Shown here: positions 34,451 through 41,874 of the stretch, in pieces | Position numbering within the stretch: the stretch's first letter is position 1 | Layout of the letters: every line of letters begins with the position of its first letter | Assembly: GCA_002418725.1 (NCBI GenBank) | Contig: DIER01000031.1 | Span: forward strand, 54,385 to 118,384 | Direction: 5' to 3' | From: Acholeplasmataceae bacterium UBA5769 | Lineage (GTDB): Bacteria > Bacillota_I > Bacilli_A > Acholeplasmatales > Acholeplasmataceae | DNA length: 64,000 bases | Program-made: the position numbers and the translations under genes | The notes under the pieces: model-generated | Database searches by the model: none | Told to the model about the DNA's origin: nothing | The model's input: only the letters and a program-made list of their open reading frames with translations

Positions 34451-35473
34451 CTAACGTTGAACTCTTCCAGATTGATTACCTTTCATGAGGTTTCTCACTT
34501 CAACTTCTGTGACATCATTAGAATCACCAAAGATGGTATGTTTGAGTGCACTTGCAGCAACCGCAAACTCAATCGCATCATTTGCATCCTTATGAAGTAG
34601 TCCATGGATTAATCCTGCAGCGAATGCATCACCAGCCCCCACGCGGTCTAAAATGGGATCCAGTGTGTATTTTTTAGAAAGATAGAATGCTTTACCATCA
34701 TACAAAAGACCTTGCCAGTCATTTTTGGTTGCTGAGAATGAGGTTCTAAGGGATGTTGCAACATACTTAAAATGAAATTGGTCCATCATGCGTTTGAGCA
34801 TCATTTGATAATCGTCGATGTTTATCTCTGCTTGCATGGCATTAGAACGGTTGAGTTTCATGCCTAAAACGTGGGTTGAATCTTCTTCGTTACCGATACA
34901 AACATCGACATATGCCATCAAAGGAACCATCACCTTTTGTGCTTGTTCAGGTGTCCAAAGTTTACTGCGGTAATTAAGATCGAGTGAGGTTGTTATACCT
35001 AAGGCTCTAGCCTTTTTAAGGGCGTATTCTGTGATCATAACACCATTTTTTCCAAGTGCTGGTGTGATACCCGTGATATGAAACCAGTCAGCATCTTGAA
35101 AGATAGATTCCCAATCGAAGTCATCGAGTGATGCTTCAGAAAATGAACTGTACTGACGGTCATATAGCACAGAAGAAGGTCTTATCGAAACGCCTGTTTC
35201 TAAAAAATAAAGACCTATTCTTTTACCACCACGTACGATGTTTTTGGTGTCAACAGAACGTGATGACAAAAAATGCATGCACGAATCGCCAAGTGCATTC
35301 GTAGGTAATTTAGTAACGAAACAAGCGTGATGTCCATAATTCGCTAAACTGATAGTAACATTAGCTTCACCACCACCAAAGGATATATCTAGTTGGTTTG
35401 CTTGAGTCAGCCGTTTATGATTTTCTGTGGAAAGGCGCAACATGATTTCACCGAGTGTGATTATTTTCGCCAT
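34451..35473 (-). CDS. kdgK: 2-keto-3-deoxygluconate kinase (PfkB family)
   Basis: A 340-residue PfkB carbohydrate kinase: N-terminal 'SFGGGEANVTISLANYG' (about 29-46) and C-terminal 'DRVGAGDAFAAGLIHGLL' (about 279-296) with the catalytic Asp in 'GAGD'. It would phosphorylate KDG to KDPG for the adjacent aldolase, one base away. The gene order dehydratase-kinase-aldolase fits the sugar-acid Entner-Doudoroff branch. Closely related kinases for other sugars exist, but context decides. Confidence 0.88.
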   Translation of the reverse strand: MAKIITLGEIMLRLSTENHKRLTQANQLDISFGGGEANVTISLANYGHHACFVTKLPTNALGDSCMHFLSSRSVDTKNIVRGGKRIGLYFLETGVSIRPSSVLYDRQYSSFSEASLDDFDWESIFQDADWFHITGITPALGKNGVMITEYALKKARALGITTSLDLNYRSKLWTPEQAQKVMVPLMAYVDVCIGNEEDSTHVLGMKLNRSNAMQAEINIDDYQMMLKRMMDQFHFKYVATSLRTSFSATKNDWQGLLYDGKAFYLSKKYTLDPILDRVGAGDAFAAGLIHGLLHKDANDAIEFAVAASALKHTIFGDSNDVTEVEVRNLMKGNQSGRVQR

Positions 35474-35474
35474 G

Positions 35475-36119
35475 TTAGATCATCTCCTTTGATCGAATGT
35501 CATGAAATAAAGATGTGAATAATCTTGCTTTTCTTTCAATCTCAGCATAGTCTTTATTTGGTAGACTACCTGTTAATTCTGAACCGATGCCAACTGCAAA
35601 AACACCTGCTTTAAACCAATCGTTCATGTTGTCTAATGAGACACCTCCAGTAGGCATAATGTTAAGTTCGGGTAAAGGTGCTTTGAGTGCTTTAATATAG
35701 CCTGGTCCAAAGAGTTGACCAGGAAAGAGTTTGATGACTTTTGCACCATGTTTCATGGCGTGAATCATTTCATTGATAGTCATACATCCTGGCATATAAG
35801 GAATAAAAAGTTTGGAACAGAGCGATGCAATCTCTTCATCAACATTGGGACCGACGATAAAGTCACTTTGAACAAGTGCAGCCTTTTCGGCTGTCGCGAT
35901 ATCTATGACAGAACCAGCACCAATAATCGCATCCTTGAACAAAGGATCTTGATGAAGTCGCTTGATCAGTTGATCAGCCTCAGGAACAGTAAACGTGATC
36001 TCTAGTATCTTGATACCACCTAAAAGGCATGCTTTTGCAATATGATAGCCTTCTTCTTGGTTATTTGCGCGAATGACCGCGATGATGCCTGATTGAAACA
36101 ATTTATCGTAAAAAGTCAT
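35475..36119 (-). CDS. eda: KDPG/KHG aldolase
   Basis: A 214-residue class I aldolase: 'GGIKILEITFTVPEA' with the catalytic Glu (about residue 40), 'GAGSVID' (about 67-73), the Schiff-base Lys in 'VIKLFPGQ' (about 132) and 'MPTGGVS' phosphate-binding (about 156-162). Cleaves KDPG to pyruvate and glyceraldehyde 3-phosphate. It is the first gene of the minus-strand operon, with GGAGG upstream and a TATAAT -10 on the minus strand at 36182-36187, but no good -35, so an activator may be needed. Confidence 0.92.
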   Translation of the reverse strand: MTFYDKLFQSGIIAVIRANNQEEGYHIAKACLLGGIKILEITFTVPEADQLIKRLHQDPLFKDAIIGAGSVIDIATAEKAALVQSDFIVGPNVDEEIASLCSKLFIPYMPGCMTINEMIHAMKHGAKVIKLFPGQLFGPGYIKALKAPLPELNIMPTGGVSLDNMNDWFKAGVFAVGIGSELTGSLPNKDYAEIERKARLFTSLFHDIRSKEMI

Positions 36120-36377
36120 AGGGGTCCTCCAAAATGAGATTGATGATAATGTTTTTGTGACATGAGATATCTTTTGAGTTCATTATATCACGATTAAAGC
36201 CGTGGAAACGAAGATAAAGGGTTGTTCCTTTTAATCCTTAAAAACACAGGCATTACGGGTCAATCTGAAACTTAGCTAGGTATAAAACCATGCTATAATA
36301 ATGAAGAAAGGCTAGCAATACTCAAGGTATGGCAATCATGAAGTTCTCATTGATCACATTGCAGACAAGGTGAATGT

Positions 36378-37145
36378 GTGTATATTCCCAAGAAAATTAT
36401 GAACATTGTTCAGGGTGAAAAACCTCAAAAAGATCAGATGGGTATGTCTGGTTCGCATGTTTATCTTTTTTCAAACTGGGTTTTGAAAATTCATGAAACG
36501 CAGGAGAGGGTATTAAAGAAAGAATATGAGGTTTTACGTTGGCTCAAGGGTAAACTTCCAGTACCCAATGTGTTAGCGTATATCGAACATAAAACATATA
36601 GTTATTTACTCATGACTAAACTTCTTGGTGTGATGACGTGTGACCCGAGTGTTTTAGAAAAACCCTATGAGATGATCAAGCATCTAGCAAAAGGATTAAA
36701 GATGTTATGGAATGTGGATACTAAAGATTGCCCCTTTCAAAATGGTCTATTAGAAAAATTGAAGACTGCACGCAGAAACATTGATATAGACGATGTTGAT
36801 GTGACGCAAGCAGAAGAGAATACCTATGGCGAAAAGGGATTTAAAGATCCTGAGGAGTTGTATCAATGGTTGGTAAAAAATCAACCACCAGAAGAGCTTG
36901 TTTTCACACATGGTGATTATTGTTTACCTAATGTGTTCGTAGATGAAAATGATATCACAGGATTTATTGATTTTGATCGTACGGGCATCGCATGTCGATG
37001 GGCAGATATGAGTCTTGTTGTCAGAAGCATTTATCACAATTTTGGTCATCATGAAGCTTACATAGATGCGCTTTTTCATGAACTTGATATAAAACCTGAT
37101 TGGGATAAAATCCGTTATTACATTTTACTTGATGAATTACTTTGA
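36378..37145 (+). CDS. APH(3')-like aminoglycoside/small-molecule phosphotransferase
   Basis: A 255-residue kinase-fold protein resembling the APH(3') group along its whole length. The nucleotide Lys is K37 in 'WVLKIHE', the catalytic loop is 'HGDYCLPN' (178-185) with D180 and N185, the metal-binding segment is 'IDFDR' (197-201), and the end 'KPDWDKIRYYILLDELL' closely matches the C-terminal tail of APH(3')-IIIa as I recall it. 'EENTYGEKGFKDPEELY' also parallels that enzyme. No IS or plasmid feature is adjacent, so it may be an intrinsic chromosomal homologue. GTG start at 36378 with AAGG seven bases upstream; ATG 36399 is an alternative. Confidence 0.8.
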   Translation: MYIPKKIMNIVQGEKPQKDQMGMSGSHVYLFSNWVLKIHETQERVLKKEYEVLRWLKGKLPVPNVLAYIEHKTYSYLLMTKLLGVMTCDPSVLEKPYEMIKHLAKGLKMLWNVDTKDCPFQNGLLEKLKTARRNIDIDDVDVTQAEENTYGEKGFKDPEELYQWLVKNQPPEELVFTHGDYCLPNVFVDENDITGFIDFDRTGIACRWADMSLVVRSIYHNFGHHEAYIDALFHELDIKPDWDKIRYYILLDELL

Positions 37146-37156
37146 GAGGTGTGCAC

Positions 37157-38656
37157 ATGATAAAAGCAATCATCTTTGATATGGATGGGACGTTGATCAA
37201 TAGTGATCAACTCGTTTTAACCATTTATCAACAATTAACAGAAAAATATAAACCACAGATTTCTTTTGATTCACTTCATGTCAATGATGTTTTAGCACTT
37301 TCTTATCCTGAAGTGCTTGAAAGATTATACGGAACCTTTGAACAGCATTATTTTGATACCATCCTAGATTTACATAAGGATCTTAAACATACCTATTTAA
37401 AAGCTTATCCTGGTGTTTTCGAGATGTTAAAAACACTTAAAGAAAAAGGGTATCTTTTAGGTTTGTTTACATCAGAGATGCATGAGATTGCAATAGATGA
37501 AATGAAGATTTTAGGTTTGGATCAGTTTTTTGATCACGTGATTGCATTTGATGATGTGAAGTATCCTAAACCCCATCCTCAAGGATTGTTAGACATGATG
37601 AATGTGTTTAAATGTGAACCTCATGAAATGATCATGGTAGGGGATCAATTATCGGATGCACATGCAGCAAAAAGTGCAGGTGTTTATGCCATTTTAATGG
37701 ATCATGAAAAATCGCGACCAAAGCATTTTTTTGATATGTATCATCATGTTGTATATGATACGAAGACATTAATGAATGTCATTTTCAATCATGAAAACAT
37801 GTTTTTAGTTATGCCAAAAGATCAGGATTTAAAGATGATTCAGTTTACAGATCTTCATTTGATGAACGATGAAAAAGATGCGAAAACGTATCAATTGATG
37901 ACTAAGATCATTCGAGATGAGAAACCAGATTTTATAGTCTTCACGGGTGATCAAACCATGTCTGAACATGCAATAAAACTTTACCAAGAGTTAGGCTTAT
38001 TTATGGACCAGTTCGAAACGCCTTATACCTTTGTGTTTGGAAATCATGATGGTGATGGTGGTCACCATTATCAAAGTCTCATTGAGAGTATCAGATCATC
38101 TAAAAATTTAAAGTTTGATCAAGGTCCTATTCATTTAGGTTATTCCAATTTTAACATCACGCTACTCGATGAACAAAAACCTGTCGGAAGATTGACGTTT
38201 ATGGACTCACACATTGATGATTTCTTCATGATTGATGGGAAAAAGACATGGGGGTATGGCGTTTTTTCTAAAGAGCAAATCGCTTGGTACCAACGGGTTC
38301 AGTCACATGCATTACCGCATCTTATTTTCTATCATATACCACTTCCTGAAATGTTGGAGACCACACCTGAGGATACCATCCACCAAGGTGAATACGGGGA
38401 AAAACCTTCTGTTCAAGGGATCAATACGGGCTTCTTTGAAGCGGCTAGAAAGACTGGTCAAGCGAAAGGCATGTTTTTTGGACACGATCACTACAACGAT
38501 TACTCATATGTGAAGAATGGTATTGTCCTTGCATATGGTAGAGTGAGTGGGCACTATGACTATGGTCCTGCTGGATATGCTAGAGGGGCAAGAGTGATCA
38601 CATTCAGTAAATATGGTGCGTTAAAAACATATGTTATCAAGTATTTGAACAGTTAG
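37157..38656 (+). CDS. Fused HAD phosphatase - calcineurin-like metallophosphoesterase
   Basis: A 499-residue two-enzyme fusion. Residues 1-215 are a HAD subfamily IA phosphatase (PpaX/Gph-like): motif I 'FDMDGT' with D8 and D10, motif II 'FTS' (104-106), 'KYPKPHP' and motif IV 'VGDQLSDAHAA' (161-171). Residues about 225-499 are a metallophosphoesterase: 'TDLH' (231-234), 'GDQ' (264-266), 'GNHD' (295-298), 'FYHIPLPE' and 'FGHDHYND' near the end. Both active sites look complete. Start at ATG 37157 after GAGAGGTG. It lies 11 bases after the APH-like gene, so the two are likely co-expressed. Confidence 0.88.
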   Translation: MIKAIIFDMDGTLINSDQLVLTIYQQLTEKYKPQISFDSLHVNDVLALSYPEVLERLYGTFEQHYFDTILDLHKDLKHTYLKAYPGVFEMLKTLKEKGYLLGLFTSEMHEIAIDEMKILGLDQFFDHVIAFDDVKYPKPHPQGLLDMMNVFKCEPHEMIMVGDQLSDAHAAKSAGVYAILMDHEKSRPKHFFDMYHHVVYDTKTLMNVIFNHENMFLVMPKDQDLKMIQFTDLHLMNDEKDAKTYQLMTKIIRDEKPDFIVFTGDQTMSEHAIKLYQELGLFMDQFETPYTFVFGNHDGDGGHHYQSLIESIRSSKNLKFDQGPIHLGYSNFNITLLDEQKPVGRLTFMDSHIDDFFMIDGKKTWGYGVFSKEQIAWYQRVQSHALPHLIFYHIPLPEMLETTPEDTIHQGEYGEKPSVQGINTGFFEAARKTGQAKGMFFGHDHYNDYSYVKNGIVLAYGRVSGHYDYGPAGYARGARVITFSKYGALKTYVIKYLNS

Positions 38657-38674
38657 ACCCTTAAGGGTCTTTTT
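38655..38674 (+). terminator. Intrinsic terminator after the HAD-phosphoesterase gene
   Basis: Palindrome AGACCC-TTAA-GGGTCT with a T run, overlapping the stop codon. Confidence 0.85.
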
Positions 38675-38735
38675 GTTATTGAATCTATAGGTCATCATTC
38701 GATATAATGGAATTAAAGAGAGCGAGGACAAAAGG

Positions 38736-40052
38736 ATGGCAACTTTTCCAAAAGCGTTTGTTTTTGGTGCGGCGACTTCAGCTTATCAAATTGAAGGTGC
38801 AGCAAAAGAAGATGGACGTGGTTTAACGATGTGGGATGTGATCAATCGCGATGATGAGGGAAAACCAACAAGTGATGTTGGTGATGTTGCATGTGATCAT
38901 TATCACCGATTTGAAAGTGATATAAAGCTCATGAAAGAGATTGGTCTGATGAGCTACCGTTTTTCGATTTCATGGGTGAGAATATTTCCAGATGGACACG
39001 GGAAAATCAATCAAGCAGGCTTAGATTTTTATGACAAACTGATTAACACATTAATCGAAGAAGGTATCGAACCTGCCGTGACTATTTGGCATGGTGATTT
39101 ACCATGGGTTTATGAGCGTGAAGGTGGATGGTTTTTACCATCAACGATCGAGCATTATCTGACCTATGCAAAAACGCTTTTTGATCATTTTGGTGATCGC
39201 GTTAAAGTGTGGTTTACCCATAACGAACCTTGGTGTACTGCATTTCTTAACGATAGACCCATGGCAGAGCAGTTACAGATTGCACACCACGTGCTATTAG
39301 CACATGCGAAAGCGGTCAATATGTACCGCAAACATCCTCATGGCAACGGAAAAATTGGGATTGTTCTTAACTTAGGCAAACAATACCCAAAGATCTTTGA
39401 TCCCATGGATCTTTTTGCAGCTAGAAATATCGACGGCTTTGTCAATCGTTTCTTTTTGGATCCCGTTTTAAAAGGAGAATATCCTAAAGATATGATTGAT
39501 CTGTATCAAAAAGCAGGGATAACCTTTAAGGTAAAACCACACGAACTCACGTTATTAAAAGATAACCACATGGATTTTTTAGGCATTAACATGTACAGTA
39601 GGGGTATTCAAGCTTATAACCCTTTTAAACCACCTTTTTATAGTGAAGATGTTAAGCATCCAGAAGCCGTTTACACAGAGATGGGTTGGGAAGTATGTCC
39701 AAGATCTCTTTATGATCTTTTAATGGATATCAAAGAAAAATATGAGAATATTGAAGTGATGATTACGGAAAATGGTGGTGCATTTCCAGATCTTTTTGTC
39801 GAAGAAAACCGCGTGAAAGATGACGATCGCGTAAGCTATTTTAAAGGACATTTAAAAGCTGTTTTAGATGCATATCACCATGGCGTAAATGTGACAAGGT
39901 ATTATGCTTGGTCTCTTTTAGATAACTTTGAATGGGGATTAGGGTATTCTAAACGATTTGGAATCATTCGTGTCGATTATGGTACACAAAAAAGAACAAT
40001 AAAGGATAGCGGGAAGTATTATGCTAAAGTTATCCGAACTCGAAAGGTTTAG
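38736..40052 (+). CDS. Family 1 glycoside hydrolase (beta-glucosidase)
   Basis: A 438-residue (beta/alpha)8 retaining glycosidase. 'FVFGAATSAYQIEGA' (8-22) is the GH1 N-terminal signature. The acid/base Glu is E164 in 'THNEPW' and the nucleophile is E345 in 'ITENGG'. The usual 'HWDLP' is replaced by 'WHGDLPW' (118-124), moving the His-Trp sugar contact. The C-terminal 'YYAWSLLDNFEWGLGYSKRFG' is typical. No signal peptide, so cytoplasmic. No phosphate-binding signature is obvious, so beta-glucosidase is preferred over 6-phospho-beta-glucosidase, not firmly. Confidence 0.9.
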   Translation: MATFPKAFVFGAATSAYQIEGAAKEDGRGLTMWDVINRDDEGKPTSDVGDVACDHYHRFESDIKLMKEIGLMSYRFSISWVRIFPDGHGKINQAGLDFYDKLINTLIEEGIEPAVTIWHGDLPWVYEREGGWFLPSTIEHYLTYAKTLFDHFGDRVKVWFTHNEPWCTAFLNDRPMAEQLQIAHHVLLAHAKAVNMYRKHPHGNGKIGIVLNLGKQYPKIFDPMDLFAARNIDGFVNRFFLDPVLKGEYPKDMIDLYQKAGITFKVKPHELTLLKDNHMDFLGINMYSRGIQAYNPFKPPFYSEDVKHPEAVYTEMGWEVCPRSLYDLLMDIKEKYENIEVMITENGGAFPDLFVEENRVKDDDRVSYFKGHLKAVLDAYHHGVNVTRYYAWSLLDNFEWGLGYSKRFGIIRVDYGTQKRTIKDSGKYYAKVIRTRKV

Positions 40053-40059
40053 AATACTG

Positions 40060-40096
40060 AAGGATTTAACCATAGGTTTGCGAATCTTACTTTTTC
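40060..40096 (+). terminator. Probable terminator of the beta-glucosidase gene
   Basis: AAG-g-ATT..AACC / GGTT..AATCTT imperfect hairpin followed by ACTTTTT. Weaker than other terminators in the window. Confidence 0.45.
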
Positions 40097-40180
40097 CAAT
40101 AAAAGTATTCCAATCATCGGATTTTTTGTTATAATCAAACTATAGTTGTCTTATCCAGAAACTATACATAATTGAATCGT

Positions 40181-40250
40181 CTTGCGTATAATCGTTTTGA
40201 TATGGAAAACAAGTTTCTACCCTGTACCGTAAATATAGGACTACGCAAAG
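40181..40250 (+). promoter_or_regulatory. Guanine-type purine riboswitch aptamer
   Basis: Matches the purine aptamer: TTGCG / CGCAA P1 helix, conserved TATAAT core, ATATGG, AAGTTTCTAC, CCGTAAAT and GGACTACG. The specificity base in 'GACTA' is C, which pairs with guanine (U would mean adenine). A TATAAT -10 lies at 40130-40135. The P1 3' strand GCAAAGAAAA can pair instead with TTTTCTTTGC inside the downstream terminator, so guanine binding should cause termination before purE. Confidence 0.95.
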
Positions 40251-40269
40251 AAAAGTTCGTTTTTTTGAC

Positions 40270-40303
40270 GTGAAATTTTTCTTTGCAGAAGTTTCACTTT
40301 TTT
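40270..40303 (+). terminator. Riboswitch-controlled terminator before purE
   Basis: Stem GTGAAATTTTT / AGAAGTTTCAC (two G-T pairs) with loop CTTTGC and a T run. Its 5' side and loop overlap the antiterminator pairing with the aptamer P1 strand. Confidence 0.9.
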
Positions 40304-40321
40304 CATTTTTAGGAGGTCAAT

Positions 40322-40804
40322 ATGGTTAAAATTGCTGTCATTATGGGATCAAAATCAGATTGGGAAGTCATGAAAGAAGCGTGTCAAATCTTTGAAGACT
40401 GGCACATTCACTACGTGAAAGATATCGTCAGTGCACACCGCACTCCTGAAGATCTTTTTAAATTTGCGAAAGAAGCAAAAGATCAAGGTTTTGGTGTGAT
40501 CATTGCTGGTGCTGGTGGGGCTGCACACCTCCCTGGTATGGTGGCTTCCTTAACGACACTTCCCGTCATTGGTGTACCGATTAAGACTAAAAAACTAGAA
40601 GGACTCGATTCACTTTTGTCCATCGTTCAAATGCCAGGTGGCGTTCCTGTAGGAACCATGGCTATCAATGGGGCAAAGAATGCTGCGCTATACGCGTTAC
40701 GTATTTTAAGTGTTTATGATGAAGACATATCAATTAGATTAAAAGAGTTTGCTGATAAGCAAAAAGAACAAGTGAATAAAGATAAGGATATGCTCGTTTT
40801 ATGA
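40322..40804 (+). CDS. purE: N5-carboxyaminoimidazole ribonucleotide mutase (PurE class I)
   Basis: Converts N5-CAIR to CAIR in purine synthesis. 'IMGSKSDWEVM' (8-18) is the class I PurE substrate loop with 'GSxSD', 'SAHRTPE' (40-46) carries the catalytic His, and 'AGGAAHLPG'-like 'GAGGAAHLPGM' follows. Length 160 is normal. The partner PurK follows with a four-base overlap, confirming the class I, ATP-dependent route. First gene of the nine-gene pur operon, with AGGAGG upstream. Confidence 0.96.
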   Translation: MVKIAVIMGSKSDWEVMKEACQIFEDWHIHYVKDIVSAHRTPEDLFKFAKEAKDQGFGVIIAGAGGAAHLPGMVASLTTLPVIGVPIKTKKLEGLDSLLSIVQMPGGVPVGTMAINGAKNAALYALRILSVYDEDISIRLKEFADKQKEQVNKDKDMLVL

Positions 40805-41874
40805 GGATAGGTATTGTTGGTGGAGGTCAGTTAGGGATGATGCTCACAGAAGCGGCTATTAAGCTCGGACACGTTGTTTATGCGATAGACCCGAACCCAA
40901 ATGCATCGGTTAAACATGTAGGTGGGAACCTTTTGAATTATCGATTTGATGATATTGAAGGTATCAAAAAGCTCGATGCAATGTCAGATGTGATCTGTTA
41001 TGAGTTTGAAAATATTGATTTATCCGTATTACGCCCCTTTCAACATAAAATCCCTCAAGGTCTTATCGCACTTGAGTACTCAAATGATCGCATGAAGGAA
41101 AAAGAGTTTGCACGATCACTTGGTATTCCAACACCCCGATATCAATATGTTCAATCTGAGAAGGAAGTCGATGATTTCTTCTATCCCTCACTTTTAAAAA
41201 CAACCCGTTTTGGCTACGATGGCAAAGGTCAAGTTTTGCTTAAGTCCAGTGAAGATTTGCACAAAGTCAACATCCAGCAACCCATGATTTTAGAAGAACT
41301 TGTTAACTTTGATCAAGAAGTAAGTGTTATTGTGACTCGAGATATGTTTAAACATATCGCTTTCTATCCATTGATTAAAAATGCTCACGTTAATGGTATA
41401 TTAGATCATTCCATACCGTGGTGGGATGCACCACAGTCTTTAAAAGATAAAGCTTATGCTTATGCATCAAAAGTTGTTGAGACTTTAAATTATATAGGTA
41501 CTTTGGCTATTGAATTTTTCCTTTGTGGGGAAGAACTATGGTTTAACGAAATGGCACCACGGCCACACAATTCGGGTCATTTCTCGATTGAAGGAACCAC
41601 CATATCTCAGTTTGAGAATATGATTTTAGCAATCACAGGAGAACATGTCAAAACACCTTTAATAACAAAACCATCGGTCATGCTGAATGTTTTAGGTCAA
41701 CATGAAGGCTATGTTCAACATATGGGTCAAAAGAGGTATGTTTATCATCATGATTACTATAAAGGCGAATATCGGGTGAATCGAAAGATGGGTCACATCA
41801 CCTATCTGGGTGAAAACGAAGAAGATTTAATGAAGTGGATAACTTTCATGAAAGGTGAAACATATGCAGACTAG
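40801..41874 (+). CDS. purK: N5-carboxyaminoimidazole ribonucleotide synthetase
   Basis: ATP-grasp enzyme that carboxylates AIR with bicarbonate. N-terminal 'GIVGGGQLGMML' (3-14), ATP-grasp segments 'KTTRFGYDGKGQ' and 'EELVNFDQEVSVIV', and 'FNEMAPRPHNSGHFSIEG' (about 248-265) are all diagnostic. Length 357 is typical. Overlaps purE by ATGA and the following purL start by 11 bases. Confidence 0.95.
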   Translation: MRIGIVGGGQLGMMLTEAAIKLGHVVYAIDPNPNASVKHVGGNLLNYRFDDIEGIKKLDAMSDVICYEFENIDLSVLRPFQHKIPQGLIALEYSNDRMKEKEFARSLGIPTPRYQYVQSEKEVDDFFYPSLLKTTRFGYDGKGQVLLKSSEDLHKVNIQQPMILEELVNFDQEVSVIVTRDMFKHIAFYPLIKNAHVNGILDHSIPWWDAPQSLKDKAYAYASKVVETLNYIGTLAIEFFLCGEELWFNEMAPRPHNSGHFSIEGTTISQFENMILAITGEHVKTPLITKPSVMLNVLGQHEGYVQHMGQKRYVYHHDYYKGEYRVNRKMGHITYLGENEEDLMKWITFMKGETYAD

